The position numbers and the translations under genes are program-made. Shown piece by piece: positions 32,448-42,406 of a stretch of 64,000 nucleotides of DNA (position 1 is its first letter; every line of letters starts with the position of its first letter). The stretch is from Psoroptes ovis (lineage: Eukaryota; Arthropoda; Arachnida; Sarcoptiformes; Psoroptidae). The stretch lies in NCBI GenBank assembly GCA_002943765.1, contig PQWQ01000010.1:1676501-1740500 (forward strand). The letters run 5' to 3'. Under the pieces are notes generated by a model. That model ran no database searches, was not told the origin of the DNA, and saw only the letters and a list, made by a program, of their open reading frames with translations.

Positions 32448-33917
32448 ATGGATGAAGCATATGAGAATGTCGATAAATTTGAAACAATATTCAATAAACA
32501 GCAGCTACAAAAACAAAATGAAAATTCTAATTATCATGAACAATTCAATAAATTATTGATTGAAATATTCAATTTAGTGAAATATTATACAATACGTATA
32601 GATTTTGAATTATCTGATTATTTCGATGAAACAATTCCTATGACAATTAAATCAATGAAAAATGCAATTTTAATAACGTTGAATAATTTATTAACAATTA
32701 TATTTTTATTTTCATCTATATTTTTAAAACAATCAGAGAATTATATTATTGCAATAGAACATTTGGAAAATATAGCCGAAACCAAACGGGTCGATTTAAT
32801 ATTATTAGAAATATTGATCAATTTCACGATATTAGAAATATTGTGGATACATCTATTCAAATTGACATTGAACTATCGATATACAATATTTAATATATTT
32901 TCATCTGTGTTAAGAAATGGGAATGGAGATAATTTCGATCCAACTGGTTTAGATGAGAACATTTATGAAAAATTTTCCAAATACAAAATAATATTGAATA
33001 TTTCCAATTATTTGTATTATTTCATAAGCATCATTTTTCTAATGATTTTTTCATATTTCACATATGTATGCTGGAATTGGTATTTGCATAATGAAATCAC
33101 TTTATTGAAAGCATTATTATCATCATTAATGTTTATTGAATATTATAGACATATTAGTTATATGTTAGGACAAGCATTCACATCATTAACATCAATGGCT
33201 ATATTATCACAGCTTTATATATTACGCATGCAATCATTGTATCAAAATTTATCGAATGAAACAAAGATACAAATAAAATTAACTAATAATGATTTAATTG
33301 CTAATATAGAAAAATATTTTGATTCAAATTTTAAAAAATCATTATTATCATTCGAACATTTTCGATTACGTTATGTTTATCTTTATGATGAGATACATAA
33401 AGTTGATCGAACAGTCAGTATTATTTTGTTTTCAATACAAATCATATCTGCATCATGTACGATTGTATGCTCATTATTTATTGTTCAACAGACACGTTCA
33501 ACCTCATCAAATATAATGACATCATTAGCGTTGATGTCAACATTTTTAATATGTACCTTAACATTTAATCGTATGTCATCATTACCGAGTTATGACCGAA
33601 ATTTTTCAAAACACTTACTGAATTGGCTGGCACGTTTACAATTTTATACTAACATGATGAATTATCATCGAAAGAAAAATGATTCAAGTTTCACCAACGC
33701 AAAAAACCAAATACTAAAGCGTTGGATTAATATACGTTCAATAATACGTGCAAATCATTTTGCTCAATCTATATTGAAAAATCGTTTCGGTTTCACTTGT
33801 GGACCATTATTTTTCGTTGATAAATTTACGTATTTTCGTATATTATTAATGAATTTACATTTAATTATTAAATTCTATAAAAAATTAATCGTCAAAAAAA
33901 AGCTTAATCAATTTTGA
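32448..33917 (+). CDS. R7: gustatory-receptor-like 7-TM protein, 489 aa, intact
   Basis: ATG 32448 follows the conserved AAAAA leader. It has the family N-terminal block (RIDFELSDYFDETIPMTIKSM), seven hydrophobic segments, the short loop after TM2 (NGDNFDPTGLDENIYEK), and NRFGFTCGPLFFVDKFTY near the end. It is closest to R8: both share ETKRVDLILLE and LTNNDLIANIEKYFDSNFKK, and their 3' spacers also match. One variation is YVCWNWYLHNEITLLK, where most copies have YECWNWY. No stop or frameshift is seen. Confidence 0.77.
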   Translation: MDEAYENVDKFETIFNKQQLQKQNENSNYHEQFNKLLIEIFNLVKYYTIRIDFELSDYFDETIPMTIKSMKNAILITLNNLLTIIFLFSSIFLKQSENYIIAIEHLENIAETKRVDLILLEILINFTILEILWIHLFKLTLNYRYTIFNIFSSVLRNGNGDNFDPTGLDENIYEKFSKYKIILNISNYLYYFISIIFLMIFSYFTYVCWNWYLHNEITLLKALLSSLMFIEYYRHISYMLGQAFTSLTSMAILSQLYILRMQSLYQNLSNETKIQIKLTNNDLIANIEKYFDSNFKKSLLSFEHFRLRYVYLYDEIHKVDRTVSIILFSIQIISASCTIVCSLFIVQQTRSTSSNIMTSLALMSTFLICTLTFNRMSSLPSYDRNFSKHLLNWLARLQFYTNMMNYHRKKNDSSFTNAKNQILKRWINIRSIIRANHFAQSILKNRFGFTCGPLFFVDKFTYFRILLMNLHLIIKFYKKLIVKKKLNQF

Positions 33918-34983
33918 TTGCTAAACTACTATCGATTGATGATTCATCATTATCGACAACACTGTCATCTATCAATTTTTTAACCGATTCATCAAATATT
34001 AACAAAAATATTTCATTAAACATTGAATAGTATTAGATTTTCCGAAAAGTTCTTCCGATTAATCAATAGATTTGCTCATGAAAATTTTCCGAACAGCCTA
34101 ATATATAAAGGCATTGATTGTTGTAATTAGTTAGAGCAAAATTTTATTATTGTCAAAAGCACGATTTATGCCGACAAGCATGTTTATTTTTGTTTATTAC
34201 ACACACACTTGTTAATTGTTTGTATCCTTATACTACATAATACACAATACGATACGCTTACAAAATAATATATTTCAACAATTTTTGATTGAAATAGAGT
34301 GGAGAAATGAGAATCGGAAAAAAATAGTAAATTAAAATCAATATAATTATTCACAATTATTAAGAATTTTTTTTTAAGAAAAAATGAAATAAAAACTTTA
34401 AGAAAATGAATAACGTGGAAAATTTCGATGAAATAATCATAACAATAAAATGGAATTTTCATGGAATGAAAAAAATGGCGTCAATCAATAATAATAATAA
34501 AAATGATAACGATCTAAATAATCGAAGAAATTCTCTTAAGGTAAAGATCAAAATTAAATTTGTAAATTCGTTTGATTGCTTTTTTGATAAAAAAATGAAA
34601 AAAATACTTAGCTCGAATAATAAATCATGGTAAATTGAGTATTTGAGCTTATTGTCTTGAATTCCATCAAAGTCTTCAAAACAATTCATTGATTCAGTTC
34701 ATCGCGGTGAAAACAATGATTAATTGGAAAGTGTTTTTATTCATTTTCTCGAATTTTTCACCATTATTCATCTATTCGTGGATATAGTAATTAGTCTTAG
34801 CTACATATTGAATGAATTTTTTTTGTGTTGATATTCATTGACTTATTCGATGATTAATCTGAAATTGTTCACCTGAAAATTCATATTTAAGATCTATAGA
34901 AAAGCAATGAAGCGATCGTTTTTTGATCAACAAATTTCAATTAATTAAAATCGACAGAATGAAACAAAAGAAATAGAATAAAA
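33918..34983. repeat. Array spacer R7-R8 with MITE and conserved upstream block
   Basis: It includes the 69-bp MITE (34033-34101), a CA-rich stretch (ACACACACAC, 34199-34208), a shortened regulatory block with TGGCGTCAATCAATAAT (34476), the AATAAATCATGGTAAATTGA block (34619), and the lead-in to ATG 34984. The 3' part aligns by eye with the R8-R9 spacer. No gene is seen. Confidence 0.6.
34033..34101. mobile_element. Second mariner-type MITE, 69 bp, with paralogous empty site
   Basis: Ends TTAGATTTTCCGAAAAG and its partner CGAACAGCCTAA are inverted and imperfectly matched, flanked by TA (34031-34032 and 34102-34103). The equivalent position after R8 (GAATAGCATATAGAGGCATTG, 36562-36582) lacks it, which supports an insertion after the R7/R8 duplication or its precise loss from one copy. 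It resembles mariner ends but is a different subfamily from 31350-31429. Confidence 0.72.
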
Positions 34984-36453
34984 ATGAATGATGCATATCG
35001 AAATGGCGATAAATTGAAAATAATATCAAATAAACAACAGCAAAAAAAACGGCATAAACATGTTAATTATCATGAACAATTTAATCACTTACTGATTGAT
35101 ATATTCAATCGAGTTAAATATTATACAATACGGATTGATTTCAAATTATCTGATTATTTTGATGAAACAATTCCTGTCACAATTAAATCAATGAAATATG
35201 CAATTTTAATAACATTTAATAATTTATTAACGATTATATTTTTATTTTCATCTATATTTTTAAAACAATCAGAGAATTATATTATTGCAATAGAACATTT
35301 GGAAAATATAGCAGAAACCAAACGGGTCGATTTAATATTATTAGAAATGTTGATCATATTCACAATAATGGAAATATTATGGATATATCTATTCAAATCA
35401 ACATTGAACTATCGCTATACAATATTTAATATGTTTTCATCTGTGTTAAGAAATGTGAATGGAGATAATTTTGATCCAACTGGTTTAGATGAGAACATTT
35501 ATGAAAAATTTTCCAAGTACAAAACAATATTGAATACATCCAATTATTTGTATTATTTTGGCAGCATAATTTTTCTAATGATTTTTTCATATTTCACATA
35601 TGAATGTTGGAATTGGTATTTGCATAATGAAATCACTTTATTGAAAGCATTATTATCATCATTAATGTTTTTTGAATATTATAGACATATTAGTTTTATG
35701 TTGGGCCAAGCATTCACATCATTATTTTCATTGACTTTATTATCACAGCTTTATATATTACGCATGAAATCATTATATCAAAATTTATCGAATGAAATAA
35801 AAATACAAATAAAATTAACTAATAATGATTTAATTGCTAATATAGAAAAATATTTTGATTCAAATTTTAAAAAATCATTATTATCATTCGAACATTTTAG
35901 ACTGCGTTATGTTTATTTACATGATGAGATACATAAGGTTGATCAAACAGTCAGTATTATTCTGTTCACAATACAAATCATATCCGCATCATGTACCATT
36001 GTATCTTCATTATTTATTGTTCAACAGATAGGTTCGACATTATTCAATATAATGGTATCATTAGCATTGATTTCAACATTTTTTATATGTACCTTGACAT
36101 TTAACCGTATATCATTGTTGCCCAGTTATAATCGAAATTGTTCAAAGCAATCATTGAGTTGGCTTGCACGTTCACAATTTTATACTAATATGATCAACAA
36201 TTATCGTTGCAAGAATGATGTAAATTTTACTCCCACAAAGCAAAGATTAATGGAGAGTTGGATTAATCTACGTTCAATAATACGCGCTAATAATTTTTCT
36301 CAATCAATATTAAAAAATCGTTTTGGTTTCACTTGTGGGCCATTATTTTTCGTGGACAAATTCACATATTTACGTATATTATTAATGAATTTACACTTAA
36401 TCATTAAATTTTATAAAAAAATAATCATCAAAAAAAAGCTTCATCAATTTTAA
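34984..36453 (+). CDS. R8: gustatory-receptor-like 7-TM protein, 489 aa, intact
   Basis: ATG 34984 starts MNDAYRNGDKLK. TM layout and signature are those of the family (SILKNRFGFTCGPLFF). From the first block to the middle domain it is nearly the same as R7. In the linker before TM7, however, it has TKQRLMESWINLRS, which resembles R10 (RQRLMENWINLRS) and not R7 (ILKRWINIRS), a sign of mosaic origin. It also keeps YECWNWYLHNEITLLK. The frame is intact. Ligand and expression site cannot be inferred from sequence. Confidence 0.77.
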   Translation: MNDAYRNGDKLKIISNKQQQKKRHKHVNYHEQFNHLLIDIFNRVKYYTIRIDFKLSDYFDETIPVTIKSMKYAILITFNNLLTIIFLFSSIFLKQSENYIIAIEHLENIAETKRVDLILLEMLIIFTIMEILWIYLFKSTLNYRYTIFNMFSSVLRNVNGDNFDPTGLDENIYEKFSKYKTILNTSNYLYYFGSIIFLMIFSYFTYECWNWYLHNEITLLKALLSSLMFFEYYRHISFMLGQAFTSLFSLTLLSQLYILRMKSLYQNLSNEIKIQIKLTNNDLIANIEKYFDSNFKKSLLSFEHFRLRYVYLHDEIHKVDQTVSIILFTIQIISASCTIVSSLFIVQQIGSTLFNIMVSLALISTFFICTLTFNRISLLPSYNRNCSKQSLSWLARSQFYTNMINNYRCKNDVNFTPTKQRLMESWINLRSIIRANNFSQSILKNRFGFTCGPLFFVDKFTYLRILLMNLHLIIKFYKKIIIKKKLHQF

Positions 36454-37495
36454 TTTTTAAACTCCTATCGATTCATCATTCAAAATAATCGACAACACTC
36501 ATCAATTCATTTTTTCATAATTATTCACCTAATATCTACAGAAATAATTCACTTAACATTGAATAGCATATAGAGGCATTGATTGTTGCCTTTAGTTTAA
36601 GCACATTTTCCATATTGTCAAAAGCACGCTATATGCTGTCAAGCATGTTTATATTACACTATATTACGATAACACAGACATTAACACACACACTTAATAA
36701 TTGTTTTTATCCTTATACCATTTGATACACCACAATCGGCTTCTTAAATGATTTCATGTATCTCAAAAATTTCAACAATTTTTGATCGAAATGGAGTGGA
36801 GAAATGAGAATTGTAAAATAATAAAAATTTAAATCAATATAATCACTCACAATATTATTAAGAATTTCTTTTTGAGAGAAAAAATTAAAAACTTTTAATG
36901 TGAAAAGTTTTAATGAAATAATTATAATACTAAAATAGGATGAAATGAAATACTTCTTTTGAATAAAGATAACAAGCCAAGAGACGCTGGCGTCAATCAA
37001 TAATGATAGTAATTATGTTGATGAATAATGATGAAGATCAAAATATTCAAAGAAATTCTCTTAAGGTAAAGGTTCAAATTAAATTTACAAATTCCTTTGA
37101 TTGACATTTTCGATAAAAAAAATGAAAAAGTACTTTGTTTGAATAATAAATCATGTTAAATTTAGTATTTGAGCTTAATGTCTTGAATTCCATCAAAGTT
37201 TAGGAAACAATTCATTGATTAATTCAACGCAGTAAAAACAATGATATATTCAGTATTATTGGAATGAGTTTCATTTTCTTCAAATTCATCTTCATTATTT
37301 ATTTGCCGGTGAAATTTGTAACTAGTCTAATCAACAAATTTAATGAATTTTTTTGTTTAAATATTCATTTATTTATTTGATGATTCATCTAAAATTTTTT
37401 ATCTAAGATTAGTAGAAATGCGATGAAGCGATCGTTTTTTTCTTTTTCTCAAATTGACAAATTAGTAGCTAATTATTGGAAAAAACGAAGTAATT
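36454..37495. repeat. Array spacer R8-R9 with conserved upstream block
   Basis: The left half matches the R7-R8 spacer without the MITE. The right half has CTTTTAATGTGAAAAGTTTT (36892), GACGCTGGCGTC (36983-36994), AATAATAAATCATGTTAAAT (37142), and the lead-in to ATG 37496. No gene is seen. Confidence 0.6.
36983..36994. promoter_or_regulatory. Conserved near-palindrome GACGCTGGCGTC upstream of R9
   Basis: Same 12-mer and flanks as upstream of R7, about 500 bp before the R9 ATG. Function is inferred only from conservation among spacers. Confidence 0.4.
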
Positions 37496-38926
37496 ATGGC
37501 ATTATTCAATAAAAATAAACAGCAGCAACAAAAACATTATATAAATATTACATATCGTGAACAATTTAATGAATTATTAATTGAAATATTCAATTTATTA
37601 AAATATTATTCAATACGTATGGATTTTAAATTATCTGATTATTTCGATGGAACTATTCCTGTTACAATTAAATCAATGACAAATGCAATTTTAATAACAT
37701 TTAATAATTTATTAACGATGATATTTTTATTTTCATCTATATTCTTGAAACAATCAGAGAATTATATTATTGCAGTAGAACATTTCGAAAATATAGCCAA
37801 AACCAATCGTATGGATTTAATATTATTAGAAATGTTGATCATATTCACAATATTGGAAATATTATGGATACATTTATTCAAATCAACATTGGAATATCGC
37901 TATACAATTATGACTTTATTTTCATTTGTTTTTAAAGATGATTCTGATCCAAATGGTTTAGATAAGATTATTTATGAAAAATTTTCGAGATTCAAAACAA
38001 TATTGAATATATCCAATTATTTGTATTATTTTATCAGCATAATTTTTCTAATGATTTTTTCATATTTCACATATGGATGTTGGAATTGGTATTTGCATAA
38101 TGGAATCACTTTATTGAAAGCATTATTATCATCATTAATGTTTTTTGAATATTATAGACATATTAGTTATATGTTAGGACAAGCATTCACATCATTACTA
38201 GCAATGGCTTTATTATCACAGTTTTATATTTTACGTATGCGTTTATTATATAAAAATTTAATGAGTGAAACAAAAATACCAACAAAATTATCTAATGGTG
38301 ATTTTGTTGATAATATAGAAAAATATCTTGATTCAGATTTAAAAAAATCATTATTGTCCTTTGAAAATTTTCGATCACGCTATGTTTATTTACATGATGA
38401 GATACATAAAGTTGATCGAACACTCAGTTTCATTTTGTTCACAATACTAATCATATCCGCATCATGTACGATTGTATGCTCAATATTTATTTTTGAACAG
38501 ACACGTTCAACATCATTCAATATAATGGCATCATTATCATTGATGTCTACCTTTTTTCTATGTACCTTGACATTTAATCGAGTATCATTGTTACCGAGTT
38601 ATAATCGAAATTGTTCGAAACAATCATTGAATTGGCTGGCACGTTCACAATTTTATACTAATATGATCAATAATTATATAAAGAAGAATGATGCAATTTC
38701 AACTAACACAAAGCAGCAGATACTGAAGCGTTGGACTAATACCCGTTCAATAATACGAGCAAATCATTTTGCTCAATCAATCAAAAGGAATCGTTTTGGC
38801 TTTACTTGTGGGCCATTATTCTTCGTAGATAAATTCGCATATTTACGTATTTTGTTATTGAATTTACATTTAATTATTAAATTTTATAAAAAATTAATCA
38901 TCAAACAAAAGCTTCATCAATTTTAA
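37496..38926 (+). CDS. R9: gustatory-receptor-like 7-TM protein, 476 aa, intact
   Basis: ATG 37496 starts MALFNKNKQQQQK, nearly the same as R10 and unlike all others. After about residue 60 the protein instead follows R7/R8 (LILLEMLIIFTILEILW, short TM2-TM3 loop DDSDPNGLDKIIYEK). It is the shortest intact copy because that loop is reduced. The C-terminus is IKRNRFGFTCGPLFFVDKFA, with Ala for the usual Thr in the FTY motif. There are seven hydrophobic segments and no stops. It looks functional by sequence. Confidence 0.76.
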   Translation: MALFNKNKQQQQKHYINITYREQFNELLIEIFNLLKYYSIRMDFKLSDYFDGTIPVTIKSMTNAILITFNNLLTMIFLFSSIFLKQSENYIIAVEHFENIAKTNRMDLILLEMLIIFTILEILWIHLFKSTLEYRYTIMTLFSFVFKDDSDPNGLDKIIYEKFSRFKTILNISNYLYYFISIIFLMIFSYFTYGCWNWYLHNGITLLKALLSSLMFFEYYRHISYMLGQAFTSLLAMALLSQFYILRMRLLYKNLMSETKIPTKLSNGDFVDNIEKYLDSDLKKSLLSFENFRSRYVYLHDEIHKVDRTLSFILFTILIISASCTIVCSIFIFEQTRSTSFNIMASLSLMSTFFLCTLTFNRVSLLPSYNRNCSKQSLNWLARSQFYTNMINNYIKKNDAISTNTKQQILKRWTNTRSIIRANHFAQSIKRNRFGFTCGPLFFVDKFAYLRILLLNLHLIIKFYKKLIIKQKLHQF

Positions 38927-38969
38927 TTGTTAAACTAATTTGGATTAATGATTGTACATGATCGGCAAC

Positions 38970-39383
38970 TGCTGATGAGTCGATTAAACATTATTCATCA
39001 ACATGTTTGAACTAATTAGTCACATTTTAGCATTGATGTCATTTACACTGGTTTAACAGATATATAAAGAGCAATTGATCATTGGTTTAACAGAGCAGTT
39101 CAATTGATCAACTCGATCAGAGCACACCATCATAAACATTGTTGATATTATTATTTATATTTGTTAAATTATTATCATTCTTATTTGTATTATTATTATC
39201 ATCATCAATATCATTTTTATTTAACTCTGCTGTGTATTTTATTATTATCAATAAGTTATTATCAAAATTAATCATCAGGTTATGGACTCATCCATGCATC
39301 GCATTACCTTATTGACTTCATCGACTTACGCACGATGGTCAAATGAAATTATTGCGGCGTTAGAATCAAGACAATTGTTCTAA
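38970..39383 (+). mobile_element. Copia-type 5' fragment: LTR, primer site and start of gag
   Basis: The LTR at 38970-39277 is a diverged relative of the solo LTRs at 17747 and 24540, with the TATA region AGATATATAAAGAGC (39057-39071). It is followed at once by GGTTATGGACTC (39278), which resembles the internal initiator-tRNA-Met primer site of copia elements (from memory). The ATG at 39282 opens 33 codons (start MDSSMHRI, then TYARWSNEI) typical of a copia Gag start, stopping at TAA 39381-39383. The rest of the element and the 3' LTR are missing. Confidence 0.72.
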
Positions 39384-39800
39384 TATGTATTTACTGAGAT
39401 CGTCCAAGCAAAATTTAATAAACAGTTAGATGTGTCGCGAAACGCGGTGAAAGTTCTAGAAGCAAGATGACATGAGGAAGAGAGCGCGGTGTGACCTTCA
39501 GCGCGAGCAGCTATTGGTCAAATTTATGCGCAGGGTCACACCAGCATGGCCGACTCAATATATAAACAGGCCCAGAAAACAACGTGGTCATTTTGTCACA
39601 TTTTTTCCATGTTTCATCTTGTGGCAAGTGAATGAACATCGAATGCTTTGCTGCAGGGCTCATATATGTTGTTGGTGATCGGCTAAGATGGCAGTGCGCA
39701 GCGGTTTGGTCATTGGCATCAGCGTGTTCACTGAGTGAGCGGTGCTTTGAGATGCTAAGCTAGCTTGTCGCCAGGCAGCGTCGCTTCAATTTTAATAATC
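39384..39800. other. GC-richer unique stretch, probable fragment of a foreign LTR
   Basis: The segment from about 39430 to 39790 is far richer in GC than the array. It has a TATA-like CAATATATAAACAGG (39558-39572), is present once in the window, and has no homologue in the other spacers. It looks like an LTR or promoter fragment from another element, but no terminal repeats or duplication were found. Confidence 0.35.
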
Positions 39801-40948
39801 ATTATTTTTTCTTTTTTTTTTCTCTGATAGCAAATGATTTCGAATTCTTTTCAATAAATATTTATTTCATTCAAATGAAGTGTTTAGAAAATTTACTGCT
39901 AAATTAATGCGAATTGAATAATCATGATAATAATGATGACAATTTGTAGAAAAAAGGCAAATCTCTCCGGTAAATATCTGTTACGATATAAATAATTATG
40001 GAAATTCTTCACAACAAATCGCAAAACTCAAAAGTGTTTGATCTATTAATTCTATGAAGGTATGATGTAATGTGACCAAAAGCTGCACTTCATGTTTATA
40101 TTTATTTATTATACAAACACAAACAAACATTTGAAAAGTGTTTTTATCTTTGTATCACATAATACACAACAATAGGCTTCCAAAAAAAAAAAAAAAAAAA
40201 AAAAAATCAACGATTCTCGATCGAAATAGAGGAGAAATGAGAATTAAAAAAATAAAAATTCAAATCAATATAATCATTCACAATATGATTAAGATTTTTT
40301 TTTTCGAAAGAAAAAATTAAACCAAAACTTTTAATGTGAAAAGTTTTAATGAAATAATTATAATAACTAAAATAGTATGAAATGAAATTCTTTTTTTTTT
40401 TTTTTTTGAATAAAGACAACAAGCCAAAAGACCCTTGCGTCAATTAATAATGATGATAATAACGATCCACACAAATAAAAGGCACATTTCTTAGGTAATG
40501 TTCAGTATTAAATAAGTCAAATTCTTTAATTGCTTTTTTCGATTGAAAATGAAAATAACCTTTGCTTAAATAAAAAATCGTTTTGAATTGAGCATTCGAG
40601 CTTATTGTCTTGAATTTCATTAGTTTTAATATAAATTCTACTCATTCAATATTGTGCGGCGAATTCATTCAATGATAGATTCAGTATTGTTGAAATTTAT
40701 TTTTTCTAAATTTATCTTCATTATTTTTTGTCTGCGAAATTCGTTGCCATTCTAAGCTACAAATAAAATGAATTTTTTTGTGTGAATATTTATTGGATGA
40801 TTCATTGAAAATTTAAAAAAAAATTCTGAAAATTGAAGGTAATTGGCACTTAAAATTTATAAAAATTCAATAAAATGATCGATTATTTTTCCATTTTTTT
40901 CAATAAACAAATATTTATTCAGTAGTAAATGATGAAAACAATGTAATT
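39801..40948. repeat. Array spacer upstream of R10
   Basis: It contains an A run of about 25 (40182-40206), AAAACTTTTAATGTGAAAAG (40324), a degenerate regulatory element with CCCTTGCGTCAATTAATAAT (40432), the AAATAAAAAATCGTTTTGAA block (40566), and the lead-in to ATG 40949. No gene is seen. Confidence 0.55.
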
Positions 40949-42406
40949 ATGGCATTATTCAATAAACATAAACAGCAGCAACAAAAACAATATATAAATA
41001 TTACATATCGTGAACAATTTAATGAATTATTAATTGAAATATTCAATTTAGTGAAATATTATACACTACGTATAGATTTTGAATTATCTGATTATTTTGA
41101 TGAAACAATTTCTGTTACAATTAAATCAATGAAATATGCAATTTTTATAACATTTAATAATTTATTAACGATTATGTTCTTATTTTCATCAATATTTCTA
41201 AAACAATCGGTTAATTATATAATATCAATAGAACATTTTGAAAATATAGCCGAAACAAAACGATTAGATTTATTATTATTAGAATTATTGATTATATTTA
41301 CAATTTTAGAACTATTATGGATGCATGTATTCAAATTGACATTAGAATATCGTTTTACAATAATAGACGTGTTTTCATTATTGCTAAGAAATGTGAAAAA
41401 AGACAATATTGATCATCGCTATTATGATATAAATGATTTGAATGATAATGATTATGAAAAATTGTCAAAATACAGAAGAGTCGTAACTATATCGAGTACT
41501 TTATATTATTTTATGATCACCATTTTCCTTATATCGAATTCATGTTTTATATATGATTGTTGGAATTGGTATTTGCATGATGAAATCACTTTATTAAAAA
41601 CATTATTATCATCATTAATGTTTTTTGAATATTATAGACATATTAGTTATATGTTAGGACAAGCATTCACATCATTAATATCGTTGACTTTATTAACACA
41701 ATTTTATATATTACGCGTGCATTCATTATATCAATATTTGTTGAATGAAATCAAAAAACAATTAAAACCATTCAAAAATGATTTTATTGATATTATTAAT
41801 AATTATTTTGATTTTGAATCCAAAAAATTATCATCATTTTTTGAACATTTTCAGTTACGTTATGTTTATTTGCATGATGAAATACATAAACTTGATCAAA
41901 CAGTCAGTATTATTTTGTTCTCAATACTAATCATATCCGCATCATGTACTATTGTATCTTTATTATTCATCGTTCAACAAGTACAATATGCATCATTTAA
42001 TATAATGGCATCATTAGCGTTGATGTCTACATTTCTTTTATGCACTTTAGCATTTAATCGTGCATCATCATTGCCGAGTTATAATCAAAATTGTTCTAAA
42101 CAATCTCTGAATTGGCTGGCACGTTCTCAATTTTATGCTAATATGATCAATAATTATCAAAACAATACTGATTTAAATCTCTTCAACACAAGGCAACGAT
42201 TAATGGAGAATTGGATTAATCTACGTTCAATAATACGTGCGAATCATTTTATTCAATCAATTAGAAGAAATCGTTTTGGTTTCACTTGTGGACCATTATT
42301 TTTCATTGATAAATTTACATATTCGCGTATATTATTAATGAATTTACATTTAATTATCAAATTTTATAAAAAATTAATCATCAAAAAAAAGCTTCATCAA
42401 TACTAA
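40949..42406 (+). CDS. R10: gustatory-receptor-like 7-TM protein, 485 aa, intact
   Basis: ATG 40949 starts MALFNKHKQQQQK, matching R9 for about 40 residues. The following TM1-TM3 part resembles the long-loop group (DNIDHRYYDINDLNDNDYEK), as in R4 and R11. The linker before TM7 is RQRLMENWINLRS, like R8. The signature reads IRRNRFGFTCGPLFFIDKFT, a unique RR variant. Seven hydrophobic segments and an uninterrupted frame are present. TM3 has YDCWNWY instead of YECWNWY. Confidence 0.77.
   Translation: MALFNKHKQQQQKQYINITYREQFNELLIEIFNLVKYYTLRIDFELSDYFDETISVTIKSMKYAIFITFNNLLTIMFLFSSIFLKQSVNYIISIEHFENIAETKRLDLLLLELLIIFTILELLWMHVFKLTLEYRFTIIDVFSLLLRNVKKDNIDHRYYDINDLNDNDYEKLSKYRRVVTISSTLYYFMITIFLISNSCFIYDCWNWYLHDEITLLKTLLSSLMFFEYYRHISYMLGQAFTSLISLTLLTQFYILRVHSLYQYLLNEIKKQLKPFKNDFIDIINNYFDFESKKLSSFFEHFQLRYVYLHDEIHKLDQTVSIILFSILIISASCTIVSLLFIVQQVQYASFNIMASLALMSTFLLCTLAFNRASSLPSYNQNCSKQSLNWLARSQFYANMINNYQNNTDLNLFNTRQRLMENWINLRSIIRANHFIQSIRRNRFGFTCGPLFFIDKFTYSRILLMNLHLIIKFYKKLIIKKKLHQY

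Noticed and set aside
36640..36730. CA/ACAC repeats and CATGTTTATATT stretches as a CRISPR-like or satellite array
   Set aside because: Only short microsatellite runs without regular repeat-spacer structure.
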